Positions 44,046-53,146 of a stretch of 64,000 nucleotides of DNA are shown piece after piece. Where the stretch lies: contig BPJD01000006.1 of NCBI GenBank assembly GCA_026004435.1, forward strand, positions 1 through 64,000, given 5' to 3'. Position 1 is the first letter of the stretch. Each line of letters starts with the position of its first letter. The stretch is from Patescibacteria group bacterium. GTDB taxonomy: Bacteria > Patescibacteriota > Microgenomatia > UBA1406 > GWC2-37-13. The position numbers were made by a program, and so were the translations under genes. The notes below the pieces were generated by a model. The model made no database searches and was not told the DNA's origin. It saw nothing but the letters and a program-made list of their open reading frames with translations.

Positions 44046-44441
44046 TTAGTAAATCTCAAATAATAACTCACCACCTAAGTTTTTTTCTTTGGCTTCATAG
44101 TTAGTCATAATACCTTTGCTGGTGCTGATAATTAAGTAACCTGTGTTGCCTTTAACAACATTAATTTCTTTAGCTTTTATATACCATCGTCTTCCTGCTT
44201 TAGAGTACAGCTTAATATCAACAACTGCTGGTTTGTTATCTGTATACTTTAGATCTATGATGATCTTTTTAACTCCTTTTCTAATCTCCTCTTCTTTAAC
44301 ATCACTGATATAACCTAACTCTTTTAGTTTCTTTAACACCTCAACTCTCATTTTAGAAAAAGGAGCCTCAATTCTCTCTTTTTCTGCCAAATACGCGTTT
44401 TTTATTCTGATAATTAAATCATTTATTCCTATTGCTGACAT
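44046..44441 (-). CDS. rpsH: 30S ribosomal protein uS8
   Basis: 131 residues; INDLIIRIKNAYLAEKERIE at the N-terminus, YLIISTSKGIMTNYEAKEKN (S8 signature) and GGELLFEIY at the end. Directly follows rpsS here rather than rpsN. Confidence 0.97.
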   Translation of the reverse strand: MSAIGINDLIIRIKNAYLAEKERIEAPFSKMRVEVLKKLKELGYISDVKEEEIRKGVKKIIIDLKYTDNKPAVVDIKLYSKAGRRWYIKAKEINVVKGNTGYLIISTSKGIMTNYEAKEKNLGGELLFEIY

Positions 44442-44448
44442 AAGCTGC

Positions 44449-44733
44449 TTATGTTTTAGTTATAACTCTTTTAGTAACTTTACCATGACCCCTAAAGGTT
44501 CTGGTTGGGGCAAACTCTCCAAGTCTGTGACCAACCATATTCTCAGAGATTAAAATCTCTATAAATCTTTTCCCGTTATGAACCGCAATTCTATGGCCAA
44601 CAAACTCTGGAGCAATCATACTTGCTCTTGCCCAAGTTTTTATCACTGTATTTTTGCCTTCCTCTTTTTGCTTTAAAATCTTTTTTAACAGATTCTGATC
44701 TACATATGGGCCTTTTTTAAGTGATCTTGTCAT
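44449..44733 (-). CDS. rpsS: 30S ribosomal protein uS19, displaced in the operon
   Basis: 94 residues: [40 protein letters not shown] and [18 protein letters not shown] are all conserved. In the usual S10 operon this gene lies between rplB and rplV; here those two overlap by 4 bp and rpsS is found between rpsN and rpsH, 7-8 bp from each. Confidence 0.97.
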   Translation of the reverse strand: MTRSLKKGPYVDQNLLKKILKQKEEGKNTVIKTWARASMIAPEFVGHRIAVHNGKRFIEILISENMVGHRLGEFAPTRTFRGHGKVTKRVITKT

Positions 44734-44739
44734 AAGCCA

Positions 44740-44925
44740 TTACCATGAAACTTTTTTAACTCCCGGAATCTCTCCGTTTAATGCTTTTTTTCTAAAACAG
44801 ATTCTGCATAAACCAAATCTTCTCATATAAGACCTTGTTCTGCCGCATAAAGAACATCTGTTAACCTCTCTGGTTTTGTATTTTTGTTTTTTGTGAAACT
44901 TTACTATATCTGATGTTTTTGCCAT
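44740..44925 (-). CDS. rpsN: 30S ribosomal protein uS14 (zinc form)
   Basis: 61 residues, the short type with zinc ribbon: [23 protein letters not shown] (C-x2-C ... C-x2-C; the quoted core is [15 protein letters not shown]), ending in [12 protein letters not shown]. Located after rplE as usual. Confidence 0.97.
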   Translation of the reverse strand: MAKTSDIVKFHKKQKYKTREVNRCSLCGRTRSYMRRFGLCRICFRKKALNGEIPGVKKVSW

Positions 44926-44927
44926 AA

Positions 44928-45467
44928 TTATTCTGCAAATTTAAAACCTAACTTTTTATAAAACTCTATCGCCCAGTCTCTTTTCTCTGAGTCAACTACT
45001 AGTGTAACCTGCAAACCTCTAATTTTATCAATGCTGTCAAAATCAAGTTCTGGAAAAATGAGCTGTTCTGTAAATCCTAAATTTAAATTTCCTGCTGAAT
45101 CAACACTGCTTAGTTTAATACCCCTGAAATCTTTAACTCTAGGAATTACTATTTTAACTAATTTTTCCAAAAAATCATACATTTTTTGATTTCTCAGTGT
45201 AACCTTTACTCCAATAGGAAACCCTTTTCTGATTTTAAAACCTGCTTCTGCTTTCTTAGCTTTAGTAACTATTGGTTTCTGACCTGTTATTTTAGTTAGT
45301 TGTTCAATTACTGCTGTTATTGCGTTTTTATTTGTAACAGCTTCACCCACGCCAACATTTATAACTATTTTTTTCAAAACAGGCACCCTGAAAATATTAT
45401 CAAGTTTTAATTCATTTTTAAGTTGTGGCCTGATCTGATCTGTATAAATTTGTTTTAATCCTGTCAT
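44928..45467 (-). CDS. rplE: 50S ribosomal protein uL5
   Basis: 179 residues from ATG 45465-45467, overlapping the rplX TGA; a longer start at 45491 lies deep inside rpl[41 protein letters not shown] and [10 protein letters not shown] are typical. Binds 5S rRNA and P-site tRNA. Confidence 0.95.
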   Translation of the reverse strand: MTGLKQIYTDQIRPQLKNELKLDNIFRVPVLKKIVINVGVGEAVTNKNAITAVIEQLTKITGQKPIVTKAKKAEAGFKIRKGFPIGVKVTLRNQKMYDFLEKLVKIVIPRVKDFRGIKLSSVDSAGNLNLGFTEQLIFPELDFDSIDKIRGLQVTLVVDSEKRDWAIEFYKKLGFKFAE

Positions 45468-45769
45468 ACTTGTGATCCGCATTTTTTGCAAATTCTAATT
45501 TTTTTGTTGTTTTCAATTTTGTAGCCTAATCTAACTGCTGATTTACACTTTTGACAAAAAAAAGCTACCTTGCTTATATGGATTGGTCTTGGCAATTCAA
45601 CAACTCCGCCCTGCGGATACTCCTGAGTTTTTTTAATGTGGTTTTTGTACATATTAATACCAGGTATTAAAACCCTTAAAGACTTCTTATACACTCTTTC
45701 TATCTTTCCTTCCCTGCCGCGATCCTTGCCGTAAACTACTCTCACTGTATCTCCTTTTTTTAATTTCAT
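45464..45769 (-). CDS. rplX: 50S ribosomal protein uL24
   Basis: 101 residues: KOW motif GDTVRVVYGKDRGREGKIE, then IPGINMYKNHIKKTQEYPQGG. The C-terminus has two Cys pairs (FFCQKCKSAV and ICKKCGSQV) forming a zinc-ribbon-like end. Stop codon TGA. Confidence 0.96.
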   Translation of the reverse strand: MKLKKGDTVRVVYGKDRGREGKIERVYKKSLRVLIPGINMYKNHIKKTQEYPQGGVVELPRPIHISKVAFFCQKCKSAVRLGYKIENNKKIRICKKCGSQV

Positions 45770-45771
45770 AG

Positions 45772-46146
45772 TTAGTACATCTCAGGCGCTAATGCTGCAA
45801 CTTTTAAAAATCCCAGATCTCTAATCTCTTTGGCTACTGGACCAAAAACCTTGGTGCCTTTGGGATCCTTGGCATCTTTAGACTGCAGTATAACACAGGC
45901 ATTATCATCAAATCTGATATAACTGCCATCCTGCCTTCTTTTTTCTTTTCTCGTCCTTACTATAACGGCATATAGTATATTGCCTTTTTTAATATCACTT
46001 TGCGGATCTGCTTCCTTTACAGTTACGGTAATTATATCCCCGATATAGGCATACTTTTTTCTTCCCTTGCCTGGTATTCCGATTAACATAACTTTTTTTG
46101 CTCCAGAGTTATCTGCAACTGAAAGCATTGATCTTAACTGCAACAT
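45772..46146 (-). CDS. rplN: 50S ribosomal protein uL14
   Basis: 124 residues, MLQLRSMLSVADNSGAKKVM, RKEKRRQDGSYIRFDDNACV and GTKVFGPVAKEIRD. Standard position between rpsQ and rplX. Confidence 0.97.
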   Translation of the reverse strand: MLQLRSMLSVADNSGAKKVMLIGIPGKGRKKYAYIGDIITVTVKEADPQSDIKKGNILYAVIVRTRKEKRRQDGSYIRFDDNACVILQSKDAKDPKGTKVFGPVAKEIRDLGFLKVAALAPEMY

Positions 46147-46155
46147 AGGTTGGGC

Positions 46156-46389
46156 TTACTCAACTTTTCTTATAACTTTAAAATGTTTGTCTTTGGAAAT
46201 TGGTCTTGTCTCCTGGATCAAGACATTATCACCTTCATTTAATTCAAGGCCATTAGTATCAGCTTTATATCTTTTGCTCTTAAAGATTACTTTCTTATAC
46301 TTTGGGTGTGAAAATTTTTGTACCACCTTTACCACAACTGTTTTAGTCATTTTAGTTGATACTACTTGTCCTGTTAATACTTTTGCCAT
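46156..46389 (-). CDS. rpsQ: 30S ribosomal protein uS17
   Basis: 77 residues; GQVVSTKMTKTVVVKVVQKF, HPKYKKVIFKSKRYKAD and NVLIQETRPISKDKHFKV, an OB-fold rRNA-binding protein. Confidence 0.96.
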   Translation of the reverse strand: MAKVLTGQVVSTKMTKTVVVKVVQKFSHPKYKKVIFKSKRYKADTNGLELNEGDNVLIQETRPISKDKHFKVIRKVE

Positions 46390-46396
46390 AGTTTAT

Positions 46397-46612
46397 TTAA
46401 TTTTTAACTTGTTCCTGAGCTTTTTGGCGTTTAATTGTTAACAAAACTGCTAAGGCTTTTCTTTTATTGCTTACCTCCATAGTGTTTTTTACCTCAGAGG
46501 CATTGCTTTGCATCATTAACATTAGTTTAGCAATCTCTTGTCTTAATATCTGTTCCTGCTTATCTAACTCTGATAAACTCATTTTTCTGTATTTATCTGC
46601 TAATTTACTCAT
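46397..46612 (-). CDS. rpmC: 50S ribosomal protein uL29
   Basis: 71 residues, two helices: MSLSELDKQEQILRQEIAKL and the C-terminal VLLTIKRQKAQEQ. The first ATG overlaps the rplP stop by 4 bp. Confidence 0.93.
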   Translation of the reverse strand: MSKLADKYRKMSLSELDKQEQILRQEIAKLMLMMQSNASEVKNTMEVSNKRKALAVLLTIKRQKAQEQVKN

Positions 46613-47019
46613 TCTTTTCTTTCTATAAACTTTACTGGAACAGGCAATTTTGTTCCTACAACTTGTAAAACATTTCTTGCTGTTTTCTCATCTAATCCAT
46701 CCAACTCAAACAATACTCTTCCGGGTGAAACTGGTACCACATAATGAGACACATCTCCTTTTCCAGCTCCCATTCCTACCTCAGGCGGCTTTTTGGTATA
46801 AGGCGTGTCAGGAAATATACGCAGCCAAAACTTGCCTTGTTTTCTGGTAGCTCTGGCCAAAACAATCCTGCAAGACTCTATCTGTCTATCAGTTATCCAG
46901 CAGGCTGACATAGCCTTAATACCATATTTGCCAAATGTTAATCTATCACCTTTAATGGCTACTCTTCTAGTTTTTGGTCTAAACCTTCTTCTGTACTTTT
47001 CTTTTTTTGGAGATAACAT
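46609..47019 (-). CDS. rplP: 50S ribosomal protein uL16
   Basis: 136 residues from ATG 47017-47019; a longer start at 47031 would run into rpsC. MLSPKKEKYRRRFRPKTRRV, FGKYGIKAMSACWITDRQIE and GMGAGKGDVSHYVVPVSPGR are landmarks. Confidence 0.96.
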   Translation of the reverse strand: MLSPKKEKYRRRFRPKTRRVAIKGDRLTFGKYGIKAMSACWITDRQIESCRIVLARATRKQGKFWLRIFPDTPYTKKPPEVGMGAGKGDVSHYVVPVSPGRVLFELDGLDEKTARNVLQVVGTKLPVPVKFIERKE

Positions 47020-47020
47020 A

Positions 47021-47677
47021 TTACTCTGCAATCCAAACTTTTATACCTACATAACCTGATCTCGGCAGTAAGGCAGGATACTCTGCATAGTTAATTCTTT
47101 CTCTTATTGTTGATGTTGGAACATTGCCTTCTGAGAACTTTTCTGATCTAGCAATCATTTCTCCATTTATTCTTCCTGCCAATTTAACTCTTACTCCTTT
47201 GGCTCCTGCTTCCATTACTCTATCTATTGCAAAATGAACTGTTGCTCTATGCGGAAAATTCTTAACTAATCTTTCTGCTATTATTTGGGCAACATAGTAC
47301 GCGTTCAAGTAAGGTTTTTTCACCTGCTCAATCTTAATATCAATCTTAGGCATAGTTTTTTTGGTGAACCTCTGTTTAGTTGTTTTTTCAATAATTCTTA
47401 TTACCTTCTGACTCAACTCTTCCAAACCTTTGCCTCCTTTTCCAATTATCATACCCGGTTTAACAGCATGTAAAATTAACTTTATACTGTTTATTCCCCG
47501 CTCAATCTCAACATCAACTAGATTAGCATAATAATAATTGCTCATTAAAAACTCTCTAATCTTAATATCTACTAAAAGGTTTTCTTTATACTCTTTTTTA
47601 TTTAAAAAAAACCATCTGGATCTCCAGTCGTAAATTACTCCTAATCTGTATCCAAATGGATGAACTTTTTGTCCCAT
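47021..47677 (-). CDS. rpsC: 30S ribosomal protein uS3
   Basis: 218 residues: MGQKVHPFGYRLGVIYDWRS, KH domain GMIIGKGGKGLEELSQKVIR and AGRINGEMIARSEKFSEGNV. Normal length and position downstream of rplV. Confidence 0.97.
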   Translation of the reverse strand: MGQKVHPFGYRLGVIYDWRSRWFFLNKKEYKENLLVDIKIREFLMSNYYYANLVDVEIERGINSIKLILHAVKPGMIIGKGGKGLEELSQKVIRIIEKTTKQRFTKKTMPKIDIKIEQVKKPYLNAYYVAQIIAERLVKNFPHRATVHFAIDRVMEAGAKGVRVKLAGRINGEMIARSEKFSEGNVPTSTIRERINYAEYPALLPRSGYVGIKVWIAE

Positions 47678-47678
47678 T

Positions 47679-48029
47679 TTATTTTGTTTTTGGCTCTAAA
47701 ACTTCCAACTCCACCTTTATATGAGAAAATCTTTTGGTATAAGGCTTTGCCCTACCTCTTGATCCTGCTCTAAATCTTTTTAATTTAAAACCTTCTTCTA
47801 TTACGATGGTTTTAAATTTTAGCATATTTTCCTCTACTTTAAACCTGTTTTTTGCGTTATCAACACAAGACTTTATTGCCTTAAATAAAAACTGGGCTGG
47901 CTTTTTATTCATTAAACTCAGTTTATCTAAGGCTTTTTTTACTGTATTATTTTTTATCTCAGGTACTATAAACCTTAACTTTTTTGGAGTTACTCTAACA
48001 TTCTTTATATAAGCTCTTGCTACTTTCAT
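47679..48029 (-). CDS. rplV: 50S ribosomal protein uL22
   Basis: 116 residues; ARAYIKNVRVTPKKLRFIVP at the N-terminus and GFKLKRFRAGSRGRAKPYTK at the loop entering the exit tunnel. Overlaps rplB by 4 bp, the place where rpsS would normally intervene. Confidence 0.97.
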   Translation of the reverse strand: MKVARAYIKNVRVTPKKLRFIVPEIKNNTVKKALDKLSLMNKKPAQFLFKAIKSCVDNAKNRFKVEENMLKFKTIVIEEGFKLKRFRAGSRGRAKPYTKRFSHIKVELEVLEPKTK

Positions 48030-48817
48030 TTCCTTTTTTTAACTATAAACTTATCACTGTATTTATTAGGTTTTCTTGTCTTAACTCCCCTGGCTGGTTT
48101 GCCCCATGGAGTTTTCGGCTTTCTGCCTTCTCCGGTTCTGCCTTCACCTCCGCCATGAGGATGATCATGGGGATTTTGAGCTACACCTCTTACTGTAGGC
48201 CTGATGCCTTTAAGCCTGCTTCTGCCTGCTCTACCGACATTTTCAAATCTGTGACCTGCGTTGCTAACTCTGCCAATAACAGCCATACAATTACCCAAGA
48301 CCCTTCTTACCTCTCTTGAAGGCATTCTTAAATGAACATACTCTCCCTCTTTTGCCAACAACACTGCATAAGATCCTGCTGATCTTATAATCTGAGCTCC
48401 TTGCTTAGGATACAACTCAACACAAGAAACTTCCATTCCTAAAGGAATATTCTTAAGATAGGTGGCATTCCCAATTTTATACTCAATATTCTCTCCTGAA
48501 ACTATCTTATCTCCAATACTTAAACCCTCCAAATGCAGAATATATCTTTTTTCTCCATCTTCATACTCTACCAATGATATCTGAGCGTTCCTGTTAGGAT
48601 CATACTCTATAGTCTTGACTGTACCCACTATATCAAACTTATCTCTCTTCCAATCAATAATTCTGTAAAACCTTTTCTGTCTGCCGCCTTTATGTCTGGT
48701 AGTTATCTTGCCTGTATTATTTCTGCCTGATTTTTTAGGCAGAATCTTGATTAAAGATTTCTCAGGCTCACTTGTTTTTGCATACAACTTTGTGTCTATA
48801 TTATTGGTTTTTGCCAT
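48026..48817 (-). CDS. rplB: 50S ribosomal protein uL2
   Basis: 263 residues. NTGKITTRHKGGRQKRFYRI, SAGSYAVLLAKEGEYVHLRM and the peptidyl-transferase-near GVAQNPHDHPHGGGEGRTGE are conserved, the last including the His that lies close to the catalytic centre. Confidence 0.97.
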   Translation of the reverse strand: MAKTNNIDTKLYAKTSEPEKSLIKILPKKSGRNNTGKITTRHKGGRQKRFYRIIDWKRDKFDIVGTVKTIEYDPNRNAQISLVEYEDGEKRYILHLEGLSIGDKIVSGENIEYKIGNATYLKNIPLGMEVSCVELYPKQGAQIIRSAGSYAVLLAKEGEYVHLRMPSREVRRVLGNCMAVIGRVSNAGHRFENVGRAGRSRLKGIRPTVRGVAQNPHDHPHGGGEGRTGEGRKPKTPWGKPARGVKTRKPNKYSDKFIVKKRK

Positions 48818-48827
48818 ATTCTGTTAA

Positions 48828-49115
48828 TTAAACTTTTGGAAACAAATCAATACTTCCTTTAACAACTTTTATATAAGCAAACTTTTTATCTGGCAACTGC
48901 TTTGGCTGCATTCTTCTGCCAACTTTTTTAATTTTTCCTTTTCTAATAAATGTTTTCACATCTGCAACCTCAACTGAAAAAAGGTTTTGTACAGCTTCTG
49001 TTATTTGATGTTTATTTGCACTTCTGTCAACCTCAAAGACATAAATACCTGTTCTTAACAACTGCGAACTTTTTTCTGTAATAACTGGTTTTTTTAAAAT
49101 ATTATTAATTTTCAT
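48828..49115 (-). CDS. rplW: 50S ribosomal protein uL23
   Basis: 95 residues: NNILKKPVITEKSSQLLRTG and YVFEVDRSANKHQITEAVQN. Located at the tunnel exit, contact for trigger factor and SRP. Overlaps rplD by 11 bp. Confidence 0.96.
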   Translation of the reverse strand: MKINNILKKPVITEKSSQLLRTGIYVFEVDRSANKHQITEAVQNLFSVEVADVKTFIRKGKIKKVGRRMQPKQLPDKKFAYIKVVKGSIDLFPKV

Positions 49116-49776
49116 TTTGGCTATATCTTTGCTCTAAAATTTCTAATCCTCCTTTTGTTATCAATACAACATCTGCCAACATTAAAAGGTAGGGATTTAT
49201 ATTATCAACTGTAGCACAAACAACATTCTTAATATTTCTTATAGGTCTAAAAATGTCTTTTTCAGAGTTGGGTCTTGCTAAAATAAGCACTCGTTTATCC
49301 TGCAGGTCTTTATCATTTAAAAATTTACTAACCTCCTTTGTTTTGTCAAAACCCAATAACAGATTATCATCAATGACAACCACACTCTTATTCTTTTGTT
49401 TTAAACTTAAAGCAGACAATAGAGCTAATCTTTTTTGTTTTTTATTCAGTTTAAGATTAAACTCTCTTGGCTGAGGCCCAAAAACAACGCCTCCTCCTAC
49501 AAAAATAGGAGCTTTGATATCTCCATGCCTTGCTCTTCCGGTTTTTTTCTGACCATAGATCTTTCTTGTTGATCCAACTACCATTCCTCTGGTTTTTGTA
49601 CTAACTGTGCCTTTTCTTTGATTGGTCCTGTAAACATAGACATACCTATTAAGCTCATACTCATTAATTTCTGATCCAAACACAGTTTTGTCCAGCTTAA
49701 TACTTGTTGTTTTATCTTTCTGCCAAAACGGAGCAGAAACTGCATCTTGTTTTTGTTTGGAACTTATTCTTGGCAT
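49105..49776 (-). CDS. rplD: 50S ribosomal protein uL4
   Basis: 223 residues: TKTRGMVVGSTRKIYGQKKT and HGDIKAPIFVGGGVVFGPQP (tunnel loop), then ALSLKQKNKSVVVIDDNLLL. The conserved loop is complete. Confidence 0.96.
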   Translation of the reverse strand: MPRISSKQKQDAVSAPFWQKDKTTSIKLDKTVFGSEINEYELNRYVYVYRTNQRKGTVSTKTRGMVVGSTRKIYGQKKTGRARHGDIKAPIFVGGGVVFGPQPREFNLKLNKKQKRLALLSALSLKQKNKSVVVIDDNLLLGFDKTKEVSKFLNDKDLQDKRVLILARPNSEKDIFRPIRNIKNVVCATVDNINPYLLMLADVVLITKGGLEILEQRYSQNEN

Positions 49777-49778
49777 CT

Positions 49779-50480
49779 TTATTTTCTAGTATAAAATTTT
49801 AATGCTGGCCTAATCTCTAGAACTGCTCCTGAAAATCCCGGAACTAATCCTTTTACCAGCAGTTTGTTTTTCTCCACCGAAACAACAGGCAGATTCTGCA
49901 CTGTTACTCTATCTGTTCCCATTCTACCCGCCATTTTTTGGCCCTTGTAAACTCTGCCAGGAGTAGTTCCTGGTCCAATTGATCCCGGAGCTCTTAATCT
50001 ATCAGACTGTCCATGAGTTTTTGGACCTCCGCCAAAGTTGTGTCTTCTCACAACACCCTGAAAACCCTTACCTTTGCTGACTCCAGAGATATCAACCATA
50101 TCTCCTGCTTTAAACAAAGACTCAACCTCAAGCAGTTGTTTTTCTGCAATGACTGTGTCGGCTAATTTTAAAGTTGTTATTTTATCAACTGTTACTTCTA
50201 GGTTTAGGCTTGATGATAAGAATTTATCAAACCTAAACTCAGAAATAACAGCAATGTTATCTTTAAGTCCAAGTTTTTCCAGCTCTCCTTTTACTGGCTT
50301 TGTGATCTTTTTATCATAAACCATACCCAGCTTAACACTGTAATAACCATCAACTTCTTTTGTTTTAATATCCAAAACATAAACATTTGGCACAAAGATC
50401 TCTGTAACAGGTATTGACTGTCCCTGATCATTAAAAATTCGCTTTTGTCTTTGTTTTATACCTAATAAAAAACCTGCCAT
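49779..50480 (-). CDS. rplC: 50S ribosomal protein uL3
   Basis: 233 residues: FLLGIKQRQKRIFNDQGQSI at the start, then VDISGVSKGKGFQGVVRRHNFGGGPKTHGQ (quoted as KGKGFQGVVRRHNFGG), GTTPGRVYKGQKMAGRMGTD. Lies close to the peptidyl-transferase centre in the ribosome. Confidence 0.96.
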   Translation of the reverse strand: MAGFLLGIKQRQKRIFNDQGQSIPVTEIFVPNVYVLDIKTKEVDGYYSVKLGMVYDKKITKPVKGELEKLGLKDNIAVISEFRFDKFLSSSLNLEVTVDKITTLKLADTVIAEKQLLEVESLFKAGDMVDISGVSKGKGFQGVVRRHNFGGGPKTHGQSDRLRAPGSIGPGTTPGRVYKGQKMAGRMGTDRVTVQNLPVVSVEKNKLLVKGLVPGFSGAVLEIRPALKFYTRK

Positions 50481-50514
50481 CTTAATCTTTTATAAAATTA
50501 ATTAATTTTTAAAC

Positions 50515-50826
50515 CTAATGCATCTTTATCTCAACAGCAACGCCTGCTGGCAACTCCAGATGCATTAACGAGTCAATCGTCTGATTTGTAGGATTGATTA
50601 TATCAATCAATCTTTTGTGTATATGCAAACCAAAATGCTCCCGCGAGTCTTTATCAATAAAAGTAGACTTCATAACTACATAGATCTCTTTTTTCGTTGG
50701 CAATGGCACAGGACCAACAACATTTGCTCCGCTGCCTATTGCTGTCTCAACTATTTTTTTACAGGTCTCATCCAACAACCTGTAATCATAAGATTTGAGT
50801 TTTATTCTAACCTTTCCTCTTGGCAT
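50515..50826 (-). CDS. rpsJ: 30S ribosomal protein uS10
   Basis: 103 residues; GKVRIKLKSYDYRLLDETCK and SKDSREHFGLHIHKRLIDII-type region (actual: DSREHFGLHIHKRLIDI) identify it. First gene of the superoperon, 27 bp downstream of the terminator that follows tuf. TAAAAT in the gap may be its -10. Confidence 0.96.
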   Translation of the reverse strand: MPRGKVRIKLKSYDYRLLDETCKKIVETAIGSGANVVGPVPLPTKKEIYVVMKSTFIDKDSREHFGLHIHKRLIDIINPTNQTIDSLMHLELPAGVAVEIKMH

Positions 50827-50853
50827 AGTTTCTAAAGTGCAATTTTAGATATT

Positions 50854-50885
50854 AAAAAAGGGTGGTTTTTAGACCACCCTTTTTT
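50854..50885 (-). terminator. Terminator between tuf and the rpsJ operon
   Basis: Perfect stem AAAAAAGGGTGGT / ACCACCCTTTTTT with a 6-nt loop; on the minus strand it follows tuf and ends in a T-run. It separates tuf transcription from the ribosomal superoperon downstream. Confidence 0.9.
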
Positions 50886-50899
50886 GTTTTTATAACAAT

Positions 50900-52081
50900 C
50901 TACTTAATAATTTTTGTAACAACTCCGGCTCCAACAGTTCTGCCACCCTCACGGATAGCAAATCTGGAACCTTCTTCTAAAGCAACTTCTTTGATAAGTT
51001 TTACTGTAACCTTGACATTATCACCCGGCATTACCATCTCTATATTAGATGGCAAAGCAACCTCTCCTGTAACATCAGTTGTTCTAATATAAAACTGAGG
51101 CCTGTATCCGCTAAAGAAAGGAGTATGTCTTCCTCCTTCTTCTTTTTTCAAGACATAGATCTCAGCTTCAAACTCTGTATGAGGTGTTATAGATCCTGGC
51201 TTTGATAAAACCTGACCTCTCTCAACATCATCTTTCTCAACTCCTCTTAGGAGAACACCAACATTGTCTCCTGGCAGAGCCTCATCTAGACTCTTTCTAA
51301 ACATCTCAATACCTGTGACAACTGTTTTGTGAGTTGGTCTTAGACCAACAATCTCAATCTCTTCTCCAACCTTTAAAGTACCTCTTTCAACTCTGCCTGT
51401 AACAACAGTTCCCCTACCTTGAATGGTAAAGACATCCTCAACAGGCATTAAGAACGGCTTGTCAGCTTCTCTCTTAGGTTCTGGTATATACTCATCTACA
51501 GCCTTCATTAACTCCTCAATTGATTTTAAACCTTGCTCATCATCTTCCAATGCCTTAAGAGCAGAACCTCTAATTACAGGCACTTCATCTCCCGGATAAC
51601 CATAGTTCTTTAGAAGATCTCTTACTTCCATCTCAACCAAATCTGCAATCTCAGGATCATCTACCATATCAATCTTGTTTAAAAACACAACAATTGCAGG
51701 AACATTAACCTGTTTTGCTAAAAGTATATGCTCTCGAGTCTGAGGCATAGGACCATCTACTGCTGAAACAACCAAAATGGCTCCATCCATCTGAGCTGCT
51801 CCTGTGATCATATTCTTTACATAATCTGCATGACCTGGAGCATCAATATGGGCATAATGCCTTTTATCTGTCTCATACTCAGAGTGATGAATACTAATAG
51901 TGAGACCTCTGGCTCTTTCCTCTGGAGCTTTATCAATGTCTTCGTATTTTTTATCTTCAGCCAAACCTTTTTTAGATAAATAATGATGAATAGCTGCTGT
52001 TAATGTTGTTTTGCCATGGTCTACATGACCAATAGTTCCAACATTAAGATGAGGTTTATTTCTTTGAAATTTATCTGCCAT
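50900..52081 (-). CDS. tuf: Elongation factor Tu
   Basis: 393 residues. G1 GHVDHGKTT at 18-26, G2 with [13 protein letters not shown] (Ile replacing the usual Thr next to switch I Thr), G3 DAPGHADY (DAPG rather than the usual DCPG), G4 NKIDM and G5 SALKALE-type region. Domains II and III are complete ([30 protein letters not shown]). Delivers aminoacyl-tRNA to the ribosome. A separate promoter and 3' terminator make it monocistronic. Confidence 0.97.
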   Translation of the reverse strand: MADKFQRNKPHLNVGTIGHVDHGKTTLTAAIHHYLSKKGLAEDKKYEDIDKAPEERARGLTISIHHSEYETDKRHYAHIDAPGHADYVKNMITGAAQMDGAILVVSAVDGPMPQTREHILLAKQVNVPAIVVFLNKIDMVDDPEIADLVEMEVRDLLKNYGYPGDEVPVIRGSALKALEDDEQGLKSIEELMKAVDEYIPEPKREADKPFLMPVEDVFTIQGRGTVVTGRVERGTLKVGEEIEIVGLRPTHKTVVTGIEMFRKSLDEALPGDNVGVLLRGVEKDDVERGQVLSKPGSITPHTEFEAEIYVLKKEEGGRHTPFFSGYRPQFYIRTTDVTGEVALPSNIEMVMPGDNVKVTVKLIKEVALEEGSRFAIREGGRTVGAGVVTKIIK

Positions 52082-52147
52082 AATAATATTTTTTTAAACT
52101 TATAAATTAAATGCAAACTAGCAAAAACTTAATAAGATAGTAAATCT

Positions 52148-52176
52148 ATTATAATATCAAAATATTCTTAAATCAA
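52148..52176 (-). promoter_or_regulatory. Sigma70-type promoter of tuf
   Basis: TTGATT (52171-52176), 17-nt spacer, TATAAT (52148-52153) on the minus strand. The predicted start near 52141 leaves a leader of about 60 nt before the tuf ATG, in contrast to the leaderless genes of this window. Confidence 0.72.
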
Positions 52177-52387
52177 CTCCAACTTAAGCAGTTTTGCAAC
52201 CCTTAACTGAACTTTAACATTATAACTTATAAAACCAATTTGTAAAGAAGTAAAACCAATACCTGCGGCAATAATTATTTACTCTGATACCTGCTAAATC
52301 TTATTAACCTTAACAATTTATGCTTTTATAATAATAAAATTAAAAAAATTGGTAAAATGTATCTAATAATTGCTAAGTATTCTCTTA

Positions 52388-52415
52388 TTGTAAAAACTAA
52401 TCAAAGTATTATAAA
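52388..52415 (+). promoter_or_regulatory. Promoter of the 7TM / ATP-grasp pair
   Basis: TTGTAA (52388-52393), 16-nt spacer, TATAAA (52410-52415); predicted start about 15-20 nt upstream of the ATG at 52448 region (frame from 52439). The boxes fit sigma70 spacing. Confidence 0.45.
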
Positions 52416-52438
52416 ATAAAACAAAGTTATATTAATTA

Positions 52439-53146
52439 TTGCGCTATATGAACTTTTTAATTAATTACGCAATTAATGTAGGTATACCAACAACTTGGCT
52501 GGAGTATCTTTTACTGCTGCCAATATTTAGTTTAATAATAGTCTTTATGCATTATATTATTGGTTTAAGAAGTTTAGGTCTAACAACTCCACTAATCTTA
52601 GTTTATGCCTTTCTTGAATTATTTAAGAACAATATTCAGCTTAATCTGTTAATGAGCTTAGGTTATGTGCTGTCTATTATGATAGCAGCAACTCTGGTAA
52701 CTACCTTTATTTACTTTTACCTTAAAAACTCCTTAATGCATTACAAAACCAAAATAGCCCTGGCAATTTCTTTATCTGCGGTTACCTCTCTGGTGGTTAT
52801 TTATAGCCTGCAATCTGTTTTTACTATAAACACAACTAACCTTAGCGCTTTCACAATTATTGCAATTATTCTAAGTATAGAAAACTACTGTAAATATATA
52901 TTAAGAAAAGGAGCAAACTATGCTCTAAAGCTTTTTACCTTAACAATTATGCTGGTTATTCTTTGCGTAGGGCTGGGCATAAACAAAAACTTTATTATTT
53001 TTTTGTTTAGCTACCCTGTAATATCGCTTTTAGCTGTAATTGCAATTATGCTTATAGGTCTCTGGAAAGGCTTTAGACTAATTGAGTATTACAGATTCTG
53101 GGAATTATTAAATAAAGACACCTCAAATGATAATAAGGATTCTTAA
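52439..53146 (+). CDS. 7TM membrane protein (partner of ATP-grasp amide ligase)
   Basis: 235 residues with about seven hydrophobic helices and short loops. The start VGIPTTWLEYLLLLPIFSLI and FMHYIIGLRSLGLTTPLIL segment resemble the 7TM domain that in proteobacteria is fused to an inactive transglutaminase and encoded next to an ATP-grasp ligase. Here the transglutaminase part is absent. Initiation is at TTG 52439 or ATG 52448 (MNFLINYAIN). It overlaps the ATP-grasp gene by 20 bp. Likely the membrane component of a peptide- or protein-modifying system. Confidence 0.7.
   Translation: MRYMNFLINYAINVGIPTTWLEYLLLLPIFSLIIVFMHYIIGLRSLGLTTPLILVYAFLELFKNNIQLNLLMSLGYVLSIMIAATLVTTFIYFYLKNSLMHYKTKIALAISLSAVTSLVVIYSLQSVFTINTTNLSAFTIIAIILSIENYCKYILRKGANYALKLFTLTIMLVILCVGLGINKNFIIFLFSYPVISLLAVIAIMLIGLWKGFRLIEYYRFWELLNKDTSNDNKDS

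Larger units (their letters stand above)
52082..52438. other. 357-bp divergent AT-rich intergenic region
   Basis: Contains the tuf promoter on the left and a plus-strand promoter at 52388-52415 on the right. Between them (about 52180-52380) I see only AT-rich sequence; no ORF, tRNA, hairpin terminator or repeat could be supported. Confidence 0.6.
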
